Source: Acanthornis magna | Taxonomy: Eukaryota > Chordata > Aves > Passeriformes > Acanthizidae | Length of the DNA: 64,000 nucleotides | Reading direction: 5' to 3' | NCBI GenBank assembly: GCA_036785705.1 | Contig: JAWUZG010000029.1 | Span: 11,671,501-11,735,500 of the forward strand | Shown here: positions 13,201-28,200 of the stretch, piece after piece | Numbering within the stretch: position 1 is the stretch's first letter | Layout: each line of letters starts with the position of its first letter | Translations under genes and position numbers: made by a program | Notes under the pieces: model-generated | What the model saw: only the letters and a program-made list of their open reading frames with translations | Database searches by the model: none | What the model was told of the DNA's origin: nothing

Positions 13201-16200
13201 AAATGCTTCTATACCATTTCAACCAGAAGCAGAGCTCAGGAAGATGGAATATATTGATAGTTTGATGTGCCTCTGAAATCTTTGTGAATCTAACACCTTT
13301 TAGAATGTGTCTGTGGTTAAATTTGTGTCCTGACATGCTTTGCAGTTGCTAGTCAGGTGAATTTAAGCCACTCACAGTGTCTGGTTAATGAGAAACTGAA
13401 AATATTTTACTCAAAAGTAGATTTTTTTAGCTAAAGATGAAATAGAGTTGCCTCCAAATAGGTAGAAATTAATAGAAACTTCGATTAAATGGCATAAAAT
13501 GACAGCTCTTATTTGAATTATACTAATTTGAATATGCAGAATGTGAAGACCTTTTTTGGTGTTTGTCTTTTTAATAAACTGCTTCAGAAAAGATAATACA
13601 ATTAATGAGTAAACCAGTAGTTGATTGTCTTATTCCTCTAGCATCTTAAAACTGACATGTTATTGCATCTTTTTGTGGGGTTTTTTTGTGTCACTGAAAA
13701 GCAGGGAAACAAAGGTTTCCCTGTTACTAGTAAGATGAACTGCTGGCAGATACAGAGAACTTTTTCTGCTTACTCAGATAAGGCTGTGTTTTTCAATGTG
13801 TGTATTTACCAGTTTCCTTAAAACTCCTGCTGTCAGCTTAAAAAAAAAACAATGTAATGCATGTTGAACATGATTAATATTGAAATAAGTAAATTTTTAC
13901 AATGAAATAATAATAATGAAAAGCCTGGTAACCATGCTTCACTAAACATGTTGCATTTTTTACTTGTTTGCATATTTCTAAGTTGTTTGATATAGATATA
14001 GTGCACTAAGATTAGGGTATCCTCAACTTGCCAAAGGTGAAAATAAGCACTGAGGTTAGGGCTCTAGCCTTACAGCAAAGATGATTCTTTTCTTACTGCA
14101 TTCCGTGGTTTTGGGGAGACTTTTCATAACTTCTGTGTATTCCTCATATTTGTGCTTTACAGAATGCTCCTTCTTGAGAAAGTGGTCATATCCAAACATC
14201 AATGAAGTGGTGGGATTTTTTTTTTCCTTTGCTTTTTCCATATTGTTATTTGTAGGTTTTTAATATGGAGCAGAGAATTGCTTCCTAATACTCCAGCTGC
14301 TGAAAACTACACCTTTGTAGGTATAGTAGAAAAGTCACATCTTAGTGAAGTGTCACATCTTAAGCTGCTTGTTTTTGTTCATGCAGAAAAAGCAAACCTA
14401 CTGTTCTAGCATCCATGCGCTTCAGATGAGGCTTGTGGCTCTTCTAGGGTAAGAAGAGAGAGTGTCTTAGCACTTTTAACTCTACAGAAAGATAAATGAT
14501 CAACTTTGACACAGAAATATTGCAGATTGTGGTGTCTTTTAGAGAGGTGGGTGTATGTGCCCAATTTAGAGTGGCAGTAATTGCTGTATATTTCCTGTTA
14601 AAATAACTGGGTTTTTTTTTCATGTCACATGAAAGTAGTATTATCTGAGTGACATGGACAACTCAGTTAATGTTACTTATTTATTATGAAGAAGCATAAA
14701 TGTGCAGTTTCTCTTGTAATAAGCTGCAGCCTCAATTTGCTGATCCCCCTTTTTTGTGTTTTTTAAAGCCTCTTTATAGATGAAGTTTTATGGTAGATTC
14801 TGTTACATAGGGATGCAAAAAGATGTAAACTCAGCTGGTTTTTCTTGATACAGTGAGAAGCTCTTAAATGAAGTGTCATTAAAATAAATAAAAATAAACA
14901 TTAAAAAAATGGAGAAATTTTTATTTTCCAGCTAAGACCAAGATAACTAGAAGGACTATTTTTGTTTCTGTAGATGTTCACATGTGACTTCTTAGTTAAA
15001 TTGTACCTTGAATATGTTTATGCTTCTGAGAATGGAAGATAAAGGGCTATATCTTGCATGCCTTTCTGCCTCTTTAGTTCAAGCTGCTGTGTCATAGCTG
15101 TTGAGTGTATTTAGCATTCTTTCATGTCCAGTAAATTGTAGAGATCTTGTTTCCGATGTTTCTGGCTGCAGCTTTTTTGTTGATGCACTTTGAATCCTTT
15201 CCGGAAGGTTTTTTATTACTTACTGTTCAAAAACATTTTTAGCTCTTTCCACATATTCTGACAAAGTGACTGCATATGTCAAAACATATGTATAGCTTCA
15301 GAGTTATCTGCTTCTAGCAGCAAGCAAAAGCTGTGGCTCTTTGAGCTATTCTTGGAGAAAGTGAGGACTTGGTATGCTGGGTGTGAAGGTGGGAAAGTAC
15401 CAAAACGGAAGGTGAAAACAGGAGACAAAGGAAACTTCTATTGTTCTTAGTGTTGAGATGTAAATTTTGATTTCCAAAAATAATTAGTAATTGAATTTCC
15501 ATGGCTAAAAAGGTGGAAAAACGTGACTGGGACAGATATACCTGCTGTGTGCTGCCCTCTTGGTTTGAGTCCCACAATTCAGATTTAGCACTGTGTGCTG
15601 CTGAAGAACTGGAAACCATGTGGCTGGCTGGTGATAAGGTGGGCAGGAGCAACAGAGAACTGTGGCTCATGGAGAACATTCTTCCTTGGTTTGATCTGCT
15701 GACAGGTGAATTTCTGTTCAGCCTCTTGTAATATGCCAAAAGAGGTTGTCAGATGGTACCCCAAACCCCTCAAGGATTTCTCTTATCTCTAATCTGCTCA
15801 ATACCAGAACATTTCTTGATCTCACTTTGAGGTGAGATCACTTCAGAATCACAAACTTGTGTGAAGTAGAGGTGGTATGTTCCATGTTTCCCTGAAAGAT
15901 TAGGATGAATGAGTTGCCACCTAACAGTTTGTTACAAAGCAGCTTTGTTAGGGGAGGCTAATTGCCCCTCTTGAGTCAGGTGTGCCTGGGACATTGTGCA
16001 TAGACACTGCTCAGAATTAATGCAATTCCCTCTATTCTACTTAAGCTTTTTGGAAATGCTCTGAATATTGTATCATGGGGAATTTTTGAAAGCATGAATT
16101 CTCTCTACCTCTCATCAGAAGCTATTTTTCCTGTTTTTATTGTATGTGAGCTCATAGGGTGTTTGCTGTTGAAGCCTTAAATGTGTTTTGGTCCTGCCCT

Positions 16201-19200
16201 TTCTGTCATCAAGTACCACTAAATACATGCAGTAATCCTCTGGGTAACTTCATCTGACTCATATGATTCATGTCTTAAAAAGACAGGCACTGTAGAAGGT
16301 TAAGTGCAGAATTGGTTCTTGGACAGATGGGGTGATCCGTTTGCTCACAGTCCAAGCCATGCTATGGATCTGTTGACTACTACTATTCTGAAGGGGTTTC
16401 TCGCTTTTTGCCTTGTAACTTGCTGAGAAGTTGGGTCAGTTCACTGGTTTCAGAGGGTACTTGGCATAATGCTTGAATCTGAAGTCTCTAGAACTACAAA
16501 TGGCTGAAAAGAGTGCAGAATAATATATGGAAGCTATTCTGAAGCTCTTTGCTTTCAACAGCTCTTCTGAGACGTGTCATCCCAATCTCATTTAGTTATA
16601 GAGACCTTGAGTATAGGATATGGATTTTGTGGTTTTTTTTAATGAACAAAACCTGGATATGGAAATTGTGGTTCTGTGTTTTGGCTGTTTTTTAAGAGTC
16701 TTACAGAGTAGCAAAGAAAATTTTGAATACTTTGCTAGGTAACCTTTTTAATATAAAGTATAAGTTTTGCTAATACGCAGTAAAATTTCCCCTTTTTAAT
16801 TTGATTATATAAGTTGTTGTGTAATGCTGTTTTTGAAAGGTTTTTGGGTGCTTTTTAGGATTTTTTTAAACCATGTCTCTATTTGCTCTTGGCCATATTT
16901 GAGTTTATGCATAATGACTATGACTTGTACTATGTTGATAATTTATCTACTCAAGCTTGTCGAAACTACTCTAGCTTGCCTTTCAGAACAGGCTTCTTAA
17001 TATCTCAGTTCTAAGCCTGCTAATTAGTAGTCAGCATTGATCATAAATCAAAACTAAACACTATTGTGCATCCTGAACAGGATGAATTAAAAAAGCTTTC
17101 TGCCTTGTCACAGGCATGTTTTTCTTGGCATTTTTTGTTTGAGGATATACAAAATGTAGTAGTTGTCTAATGTTGATCTTTCTGAGTTAAATGCACCGAA
17201 GTTGTAAAACAGTGTTTCTCCTATTCTCTAGGTCCAGTAGTGATTATGGAAAGAAGTGAGTGAAAAATATAAAGATGACTTTAAAGCTGCAGTGTTGTGG
17301 GATTTTTTTATTTTCTTTTTCAGTAGTACTGATGTATTTACTTGTATGTAAAACTTGTATGCAAAAAGATGCTCAGGTATGTTGCTTTTTATGAAGTCTC
17401 ATGAGATCTGTTATATAATGATGTATTTAATGTAGGAGTATGTTTGCTATGTACTGTGTCATCCTTCATTTTCAGAATTTTAAGATCCAAATGTACTAAA
17501 TTCAGTTTCTTTTAAGACACTCACGTATACTTGCCAAAATACTACTCAAAATAGCCTAACCATATTCTGTAGCATATTGCTGCCTGGGTCAATGGACCAA
17601 TGTTAGAATTATAAATAAAATGTATTCAATGAGCTGTGAAATGTCTGAGAGTAGAAGTGTGGTTGCAAAAATGGCATGATTTTACGTAGACTCTTTCAGT
17701 TTATTTTTTTGAGTGGGTTTCATTAATATAATTGAATAGACCTAGTTTCTAGTCCCTCCCTAATAGCAGAGTCTATGAGTTGCTCCCAGTAATTATATTC
17801 CAAGGCACCAAAATTATTAGAGTTCTCAGCTTTGGCTCTGGAAGGGGGGGAACATCTGTGCTATTTTGTGTGAATGCTGCTGTCTTGATTGGCAAACCAG
17901 CACCGTGTTTTGGTGGGATTGGTGAAGTGTCTCTTAACTTACTGGTGGCTGCTTTAGACTGTCTGAGGAGATGAGGACTAGAAAGTGCTGTTGTGGTGTA
18001 GATGAAACAATGCTCCTGCACCTGAAGGGAAAAGGAGTAAACAGAGTGACAGCAAGGCTCTGTGTAAGGAAGCTGGAGTCAAAAGCATTAACACAGATAT
18101 CTATGAAATAGAATATAAGGAAAAAACTGTTTTGGGCGTGTTCCTGTTTGGTTGAATAAAGCTTACTTCCTCACTCCCATCTCTGGGTGTGGGAAGACAG
18201 ATCCTAAAGTTTTGAGGGAAAGGGGAGAAGGGAGGTTTGTTTCCTTCCTGGACTGAATATAAATTATACCCCTATAATTAGATACCACATCTAGGAAAAA
18301 ACTTTGAGATAACTAAGGCCAGCAACAGTGATCATGCAAAACAGCCCCTTGAGACTGGGGAAGTATTCTGCATTCAGGTTTTAAAATTACTGCTTTGATA
18401 GCCTAACTTGGGATTATAGATGTTTGTGTTAAGTATTGGAGCTGTTTTCTCCCTATACCTTTTGTCTGGTACCAGAATACTTGTTATTCCTTGTGGATGG
18501 AAGTCACAGTGGTCAAGCTGCCTGTTGTCAGATCCCTTCTACAATCTCTTGATGACTCTTGGAGTATTTAAAAAGGTGCTGAACACTAGGAGTGTCAGGT
18601 AATTATAGAGATGCTGTTACTGCACATTTTTTGTGGAATTGTATGACTTTCTCTGGGAGAGAATATAAATAAGCTTTTTCTATTCTACATGTGGTGTTAG
18701 TTGGATAATTAGCACAAGTGTTACTGGCTAGCAAGTCTCACTTGTGTCCTAGGTGGTGCATCTACAATTCAGTTTTAGCTCTGATTTAAATTTATTTTTT
18801 AAGTAGATCTTCCAGTTGTTCCCGTTTACTGGGCTTTCATTCATATCATGGAGCAGTCTGGCAGCATGTGAGCTCTATTTCTTTCAGCAAAAATATGAAA
18901 TCAAAAGGTCCTGTCAAGGATTACCCCTAATAGGCTCCATCTGCTGATTAGTATTCAGTCCATCTGCCTTGAGGTGTTCATCCAGGAAGAGAGTCAAGAC
19001 GGCTGAAATGCTAACTGCTTGGTAGGAAGGGATGGCCACTGGTGTCTAGAAAACCAAACTTGGTTTTGCCAGTTGCAGAACAATGCGTACAGTAATAGAA
19101 TTTATAAACCTTTTTATAAGTCTATACTTGCCATTAAGCCCATAATAACGGCTTACAAATGAAGGCAATTTTTCTGAGCATAGCTGTTTCCAGTAAAAGT

Positions 19201-22200
19201 GTAAGTGTGGCCTTAGGTGTTGTAGTAAAGTCTTAGTACCTGTAGTACAACTTTTTATTCAAATTTGGCAGTGTTTGGCTTTTCTTCTATGTAGGAAGTA
19301 GTTAATATTTTCTGTTAGGTGAGGCTGATTTCTTTGAAAGAATAAAAGGAAGCAAGGTGTCTAGTACAAGCTGTAGGAGTCTGGGGAATTTTTGTGTGTA
19401 AAAACTCTGAGAAACCATAAAAGTACGTGACATATTTAACATGCAGGGTGTAAGTTTTAATTTTACAATTTCAAGTTAGGATTGAATTAGCCAGAGCAGT
19501 TCTGACTGCATTTTATTGATAGATTACTTTGTCAAGTGTTGCAAACTTCTCGGTGGTGAAAGCTTCAGGCTTGTTCATCTTAATTCTATAAATGATTAGG
19601 TGCTTAGCATAAACAGGTAACACTTCAAGATTTGCTGTGGGTTTGCTATATTGGCTTTTCCTAATGAGGAAATTAGCAGATAGTTCTGTTTCCTTTCTGA
19701 TGGATGGTGGGATTTTATTGATTCCTTTGACTCCAGTTTGTTCCTATTTGTGACATTTCAAGACAGTTGAGTAAGCATGAAGATGGATGCATGAACATAG
19801 GCTTGGTATGTCTGTAGTAGACTTGAGGAGCTTACAAATATTTAAGTAAAGATTTGAAGTAATGATCTTCAGGAGAAGGAAATTAATTCTAACAGCAAAA
19901 AGAGGGCATTGAAAACCTCTTAAAAATCTAGTTGGTATTAAAAATGTGGCCAATTTTTTGTGGTGCTGCACAAATGTTGTGAAATGCATGTAGCTTGGAG
20001 CAAATCTGACCTGATTTGAAATAACAAATTTAATGCTAAATGAGTATCTTCTATCTGTTATCAGAGTCAATATAGCTGAAAATGGCTTTTCTGTTTCTTC
20101 CTGTGCTGCAGACATCAATGTTGTTTACCACCTTAGAAATCTTAATGTAGCTCTTTGTGGGCTATTTATACTTAAATAAGAAGTTTAAAAAATACATACT
20201 TTGGGATTGAAAGACGCCATCCAGGTGACTTTGTGGTTTCCCCACAGTCATGGTAATTACCTCTTTTAATCATTGAAATGAAGCCTTTCAAGTTAAAAAA
20301 CACTCTGGGCCCCTCCCACCAAGAAAAAACAAAGCCAAAAAACCCAACCTGGGAATATACTTTTTGTTGGAGTACCTTTAGTACACTTGGTACAAGGACT
20401 TCAGGAGTGGTAGTTGAAGTACTTTATTTTTCAAGAAATGTTTCCATTTAAATCTTCATTGTTGATGCTTTTAAATGGCTCCGTTCAGAATCATAGCTGG
20501 ATTCTGAAATCCATAATCCATTATTATGAATCATAGCAAAAATTTTTTTAGGAAAAATTTTGACCTAAAATATGCCAACTTTGCATCCAGTCCATCAGGA
20601 TTGTTTCAAGCAACAGAAAAGGCACAGCTTGTGGCCATGATGGGGAAGGGGAAACCCTTAAATCTGAGACAAGACGGGAGGAATACACACCTCATATTCT
20701 TTTTGCAGGGGCCTAAGGGCCCCCTGGATACTCCTTCTCCATTAATTGGGCAGTCAACTAATTGAGAAAGATCATTTTTATTTCTTTTTGTATTTACTGG
20801 TATGGTTGAAAGAAACAGTACAACATCATGATAGAGATTACAGCCCTGCATCTCCAGTTGAAGGGGTGGAACATGATGTGAAATGTTAACTCTGGTGTAC
20901 AAGTAGCAAGTTGGGTTCAAGTGCAATTAAGTTCTGTTGGTCACTTCAGTACCTGAATTACCTCTGGAGCAATTTAGGCCTATAATTCAAATGAAGCATT
21001 ATTACAGACGAATGGGGAGGAAAAAATAAATCTTAATGGAAATTTGGAAGGAAGGTTGTTGTTTTGCAGGGATGATCGTGCCAACCTTGATCTTTATTTT
21101 ACAGAATGGAAGAATTAAGATCAAACTGTAAAAAATAGCTAACCTGAAATGCATGATAGAAAGAGGAAGTTTGTTGTGGTTGTTTATGTTGAGTTTATTT
21201 TTGGAAGGAATGTTCCTGGGAGAGCAGAGGGCTTATTGATGTACACTGCAACACAGCTCAGTGTAACATAATTTTGCTGAAGTTTGAATCTTGCCTAAAA
21301 CCATTTTCCACAACTTTCCAATTGATTTTTCTGGAGGACTGTTTCACTGCAGTGTAACTGGATGCTTGGATGGCTGGTGCAGCTCTCTTGGTATTATACT
21401 TGATGTCGGACTCTGTCTTTGTTTTCTCTCTGACCAGTGTGTGTGACTTAAGTGCTTCACTGCTGAGAAGTCTTGTTCAGAAGCAGCATAGATTTGGGCT
21501 GCCTAAGTTTAGCTGTTGTTTTCAGATATAATTAGCAGTTTATTTTTCAGTTTTATTCAAACTGTCTCATACTTTTTGAAGACTTACTAACTTTCTCTTC
21601 TCACAGTTCTCCTCATCCAACCCCAGGTCAATTCTGGTGGTTGCTTGCGTTCTGCTTTTCCTTTGGATGGGTATGCATGTTTGAGACACCTTGCAATGCA
21701 ATGACTGGACCTGCTGGCTTCATCCTTTTAATTCCCTATCCTTCAAGCTGCTTTGTTACATCTTTATTTTCGTGGTCTTGGCTTGGCTGTTGTCTTGCCT
21801 GTACTTTTGGGAACAAAGTTCCAAATAACACTATAGGTATTCAAGTACAAAAAACCACCCTGTTCTTTTTATCATAGTAAGTCTGAACAATAGCTGATGT
21901 TATGGAAATGGTAAAAGTCCCCCTATTCCCCCCTCTTTTTATAAGGCTGTTATACTACTAGTCATGGCATTTGGAAATTGCTAGGAAAAACCCAGACTTG
22001 CATCTTCCTTTTGAAAAGTATTAGAATCAGTGGAAATTTCTTGTCAGTCAGTGCCTTAGCTACAAATCTGTTTTGGAGCTCTATACGTTATCTAGCGGCT
22101 TTTTTTTTTTTTTTTTTCCCCACATCAGTACCAGTGGATTTCTTTGACGTGGCTCTTTTTTCCACCAACCAATGTGATAGTGGCAAACTGTCTTTTTCTA

Positions 22201-25200
22201 GGCTTCCTTCGATCACTTTAGTGTTGGTAGATGTGTAATGTGACCAGCATAGTTACACTGGAAAATAACTAGAGCTGCTGGGTCCTTTGAAAGGTTTCCC
22301 ATCAGAACATGGCAAGGATGATGAGCATCACAGATGTTAATGGATAAAACACTGTACAGAAACCACTTTTTTATTGTGGCACTGGGTTCACTATTAGACT
22401 TGTTTATTTCAAGGTTTGTGTTTTTCTCATTTTCTTCTAGCTTTTCAATAATTGCACATCTTTAAAAACTGTAAAACCTGAGTGCATATTTTCATGGAAG
22501 TATCATGCGCTTGTCAGCTGCTTTTCCTAGAACAGGTTATAGTGCCTTTTAGGAAAATGAGACTTGAGTACTTTCCATTGCCAAAAAAACCCAAAACAGA
22601 AACACAAAAAAAAATACAAACACACACAAAACAAAAACAAACAAAAACCCACAAAAACCCCACCCCAAAACTTAAAAGGTTGACTTGTTTAATGAAAAAC
22701 AGAACAGAGTGAAGGGGGGAAGAAATTATACTGTACATTCCATATGTGGTCAGCCTCTCTTTGACCAGTTTTTCTGTAGAGCTGCTTTTTTTCCTCAGTC
22801 CCCAATGTTTTTTACAGATGCTGGTGTTCTCTTTTCATGCTATTTATTAATATAGTGGACAATCCTTTAAAGATGCTTAGATGGGAGAATTTGGTTGATG
22901 TAGAGGGTGTCAGTGACATGAGTAAGAGAATGGAAATTATTCACAATTCTTAAGTATTTGAAAAATCATGCCTCAGTGGTTTTTATAAAGTGTCCTTCTG
23001 GTTTAATTAGAAAAACTGTGATCCAGCAATAGCAGCTGTTCCTCTAGGCTGAAGTTCAGATTTTAACCTGGTGTAAGTCTGTGCTGCTGCTGAAATACTA
23101 ATAGTGCTTGGCTCAAATTGGATTAGTGTGCAAATCCAGCTGGAGTGTTTTCTGGGGGCTGCAAGGAAGGTTAGTCTTCAGTCTGTTTGCAGCACGGCGA
23201 AGGAAAAACTTGTGTCAGCACAAATACTAAGTGAGGTAGTGCATAAGTCAGTCTTATAGGGTGGTATTTAAACATTTTTCCAGGAATATTTTTCAGAATT
23301 GTATTTTGTGAATTTGTATGTATCTGAAATTTTTGAAAGCTCAAGGGAAGAGCACAATTTGTAGCACTGCTCAGCTTAAGTCGCACATCAGATCAGCTGA
23401 TATTGGTGGATGTACGTAACTCTATACTTTGGCAACGTGCTTTTGAGTTGACATTTCTTTAAAGCACTGGTTGTTGCAGCTGCTGCCCAGTGTGGTGTGG
23501 GATGAAGGCAAGTGTTTGTTCTTGGTTTTAAAAGTACAACTTAAACGTTTGTAAATGACGCATTCTTTAGCATTGTGCAGTCTTGGCTTTGAATTAGTTA
23601 TGTGTTTCCAAATCAGGATTTGTGTTTCCAAATGAAACACTTGTGGAGTATGGAAATCTTAGTAGTATGCATTTTCAGATGACTCCCCAAGTTTTTATCA
23701 AATGGGGAGCTTTCACAAGTAAACTGTAAATAAATAACTACATGTTAATCAGATGTATCTCACTTGGACTTCCATGCCTCACTGAAGTTTAACTTAGGTT
23801 TGGGGTTTTTTTTTAAATCTCTTTACTAAAATAATTAGTTCAGGAGAAATATGTATCTGATATATCATTTTGGACAACAAATTTGAATAGTACTATGATC
23901 ATTGCTCAAATAATTTTTTTTAAGATGGCACATGAGGTGTGGGAAGATTTTTGCTGTGGGAGAGCAACATTAGACTTCTTCAATTCAGGTTTTGAAATTC
24001 AGATAAAATGAAAATTCATAGTATTGCAAAGGTGGTATCCTCATGTTCTAATTTAAGGAATGTAGAAATTATAAGACTATTTCATGTCCTTCTAGCCCTA
24101 TAAAGGCAAATAACTTTGAAGACCACAGTGAAACTCAGCCTTAGCATAGCTTAAGTATTGGAATAAAAGATGAGATGAAGCTATGATGTTTTGTATTTAA
24201 AAGGTTAATTTAAAGGGATACCATTACATTGTAGTGGAGAAGAAATTGCAAGATTTCTTTATTTTGTAGATCTTGGAAACATACTGCTGGTAAAAGTGGA
24301 ATATATACAAAGTTGCTAATTTAGAGGAAACTGACTGTTGACAAGTATTTATTCACCACTTTTCTGCTATATCAGTGCCAGGCAGAGCAGAAAACGATAG
24401 CTGCGACTCATTGAGCTGCAACTCAAGACATTGAGACAGAAAAGACCATGTCAGATTTTCACTTACTTACCAAGTTAGGTTTTTTTTTTTTTTTTGCATT
24501 GTATTTGACTGAATGATTTAAGAACTTACGTGAAAAAAATATTTTAAGAATCATATTTTGTATTTCTTTTGACTAAACTCATTGTATATCATTCTCACCT
24601 TCTGTAAAGGACAAGCCTATGACTTACCAGATTCTGTGTCCTTGGCTCTGGACTGTGTTCTCTGTAGTTGGCAGGAATTCCATCAGTCCTGGTCCACCCC
24701 CCATGTCTGTCCTTCAGACTTACCTGCTGCAAAACGTAGCAAGCACTCTAGACTAGTCTTAGGATATCACCTTATCATCAGACCTGTCCATTTTCCTTTC
24801 CACTTTGTAAACAGATGCTTCTTCTGTGGGCTACAAAAGCAGCTCAGTTTTCTTCTAAGTCATTATTAGAAAATTGAACAGTGGTGGCAGCAATTTGGAA
24901 ACAATGGCTTAGCACTTAAACAAAACAGTTGTTACCATATTAAAAAGGGTGTAGTCTTGACAACACAAGCTTATTCCAACCGTCCTCACCCTTTTTAGAG
25001 CTAAAATATCCATTTTTATAACTCCAGTGGAAGCTGTCTTACGGAAACAGAAGCACATAACCACCCCCACATAACTGAGGTATCAAATTAGTGTATTTTG
25101 CCAAGGTTGCTTAAAAGTAGCAGCAGTCTATCCAGGAAAGCACATCATAGGAATGTGATAGATCCTCTTGTTCTTTGGTTGGCTAACCCCAGACCAAAGA

Positions 25201-28200
25201 AGTGGAATTATCCTAACTTGCAAACAACATTGTCTTAATTTCTCTTTTCTTATTGCCACAATAATATCACTGGGGTGAACTTGCAGAATTCTGTCTAGCT
25301 ATCTGTATTTTTCTCTTGCCATTTGTGCCAGTTTAAGGGTTTTGTCATACATAGTTTCCTTTGCGCTGCCTGTTATAAAAAGTGCTTCCAAGGACATAAA
25401 GAAAGAAGGCATCAAGAGGGAAGGTATAAGGTATTGAAAGAAATTTTTACTACCACTAGAAATCTTCTAAGTCCTTTGACAAATTTTTTTGGATTTGCTT
25501 AATGGCAGAGTGTCCCATCTGGGATATTTTGAGAGCGTTCAATATACTTCCTGTAGCTTTTATTATGTTTTAGTATAAATTTTCAAGGGAAGAGCTGACA
25601 AAGTGTTGAGTAAGTCAATCTAGGTGCTCTTTGTAGTCTTCTGTAGAGACTAATTAGGTTCCATGTAAATAAAAATTATTGTGTTTTTTGTCCTTTTGGA
25701 ATTTTCTGTGACACTCATGCCTTGGATGTATCAGTTGGGTGGTATTTTGAGTAAGATGCTGCCTAAAGTGCTTGACCTTTCTCTCCTTTTGCTCAAGTTG
25801 ATGTGTAGAGCTTCTTGTTCTTAAGTTGCATGCATGCCTGACTGAGATGTTTACCCTGTATCTGTACCAAGTATTTTAGTCTTAGAGATTAAACCCTATC
25901 ACTCTTTTTTATTTTTTTCATTAGCATTTAGATAGCTGTGTCGGTTTTGTTTCTGTCCAAGTAATGAAAGAGCCTACGGTGACTAATCTGTGATCTGTGC
26001 TTGTTAATATACCTTTCATTCTTTAGTCAGCAAATGCTAGCAATTATGTACTGGAAATGCTGTACAATTGGTTGTCAACAGTAATGTAGAGATGACAAAT
26101 TTTAAATTCCTATAATCTTTCTCTCTACATATTTTTAAATAATTCATATAATCTGTGAATTCAATCAATTATATTTATCCCTCTATTTGCCTCCAGAGAG
26201 GAAGTCCAGCTCTGCAGCTTTCTCTGGATGCATAATTCTTTCAGACCAAGGAAGAAGGTGGTCTCAGATGTTTGCATTCTTAGCCTTAAACAGAGCATCC
26301 TGCTTTAGCATTTTTCACAACAGTTTTTGTTCCTCTTGCTTTGATTTTTGAAGCAGTATGTTTTTTTTAATTCTCTTGCAAAGGCTCTTTTTGTTGGCTT
26401 TGTCAAAGCCTCCGAAAATTGAAGGTATATCCTGGTTATGATGCTTAACCACAGAACATTTGTCCCGGAACTCTGCATCTTCTGTCATTTCCAGTTGAAT
26501 TCTTTAACCCAGTTACTTCATAGAGAGCTTGTGCATTCAGATTTTCCATGTAGGTCGGTTTTGACAACCTCTTGTTGCTTGTAATGTCTCTAAAGCTGCA
26601 TTGCAGTATGACTACAGCTTAGACACAGGAGTTTTATTTCACCTAACATAGAAAACAAAGCAAGGTAAGCTTTGGCAAGCCTGGACTGTAGCTGCCAGTT
26701 GTAGGCTTGTAATTCCACGCAAGCTTGGATACTGAAGCTCAGATTGTTGCATTTCAACTGTTCTTGGTACTAGATATGAGTGGACCAATGCCATGGAGTG
26801 TTTTTTTTCATCTGCAGTAAGGTTGAAGAACGAAAAGTAAAGAGAAACTTGTGGGTTTGGTTCTTTGGTTTTATTGGACTGCAGTTTTTTGTCCAAAATG
26901 CTGGAAGATAGCTTCCTTTGCTTTATGTTAAATTAGGTAACATGTCCTGCTTTGCAGGACACACTGCAAATGTAAATGCAAATGGCTGCTTTGCAGACAT
27001 GCTGTTTATCAGGAGCAAAGCCTGTATATGTAATTAGAGGAAATCTGACTTTCTCCAGGAAGTGGCACAAATTCTTTGACTTGCGAATTCTTGGTGATTC
27101 TTTAGTGACAGAGGTCTAGTTTTAAAAGCCAATTTTTACACTTTTCTTTGTTTCCAAAAAGAGAGGAGAGTATTTGACTTAGCTCATCTGTCTTTTGTAG
27201 TCTTCCCCTCATTTTCCCATCCTGAAGCCCTCCGTGCCCCAGTTTGCTGGATCACTTCTTGCATCACATGCTGCATTGTGAATTCTAGTGCAAGAGTTGG
27301 ATTGGGAGTAAGGGACCATTTCTATTGGCAGTAGCCAAAATTTCACCTGTGAAGTTAAACCATCATTTCTTGGCTATTTTAAGCTGTCAGTTGTAGAAAG
27401 CTAGCCCTGCATCTGCTTTTAGGGGAAACAATAGTACTTGGAAGATGCTATGAAGAATCTGTTGCAATATTTTTCTGAAGTATTTCCCATCCCTGCTAAT
27501 GGCTTTTCTGAATTATTTAAATGTCATCTGTGACAAGAACAATAGGCCAAGAGTCTACACTCAGTTATTGTCCTTTAAATTCTGCTCTAAGAAAATTGAT
27601 TGAATTGTCTTACTGTATCCTGAATGCTGAAATTTTGTTGCTGTTGATGCAGTTGCTGATAGGCAGAAATTAATTTATTGCCGCTAGACTTCCCTGTTCC
27701 TCTGTTTTGCTAGGAGCATCTTTGTGGCTCTACCATATGTTGCTTCCATAATTTATGCTTCACATTCGAGTTGTGAAATGGTTGAGCTTTGGCTTTCTTC
27801 CCCTTATAAATGTCTATAAAAGACAAAGTTGATCATTTGCAAGATTTCACATGACACCATCCTACATGGAATAGTATATATATGGGAGCATCATGGTCCT
27901 GCTCCCATCCTTCTCCTGACGGGTTTCATTTGGATGTTCTTACATGTTTATTGAAATGTTGGTTTGTGTTTTTTGGAGCACTGAAGACAGGAAGTAGCCT
28001 TTACGAAAGCTTCTAAAATCAGACTTGAAATTAAAAACATCTTGTAGTCTCCGTTTTTGTGGTTGTCTATAATGACATGGCAGAGCATCATTCCCCCTCA
28101 GCAAGAGGACGGTTCCATCGTACCACTCGGCGTAGTTCAGCCTCTTTGATTATTCATGTAGCTTCTCTTCTGTATAAAAGCAAAAAACTGAATGTTGCAG

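Noticed and set aside
15314..15739. 141-codon minus-strand frame overlapping a 76-codon plus-strand frame, considered as a possible intronic gene
   Set aside because: Serine/leucine-rich without a recognisable domain; both strands being open suggests a chance stop-poor stretch. No splice or start context supports it.
19744..20118. 124-codon minus-strand frame
   Set aside because: No recognisable family and no coding-like composition; within the expected range for a 33 kb AT-rich intron.
22482..22712. Lys/Thr/Gln-rich 76-codon frame
   Set aside because: Produced by the A/C-rich low-complexity tract, not a protein-coding signal.
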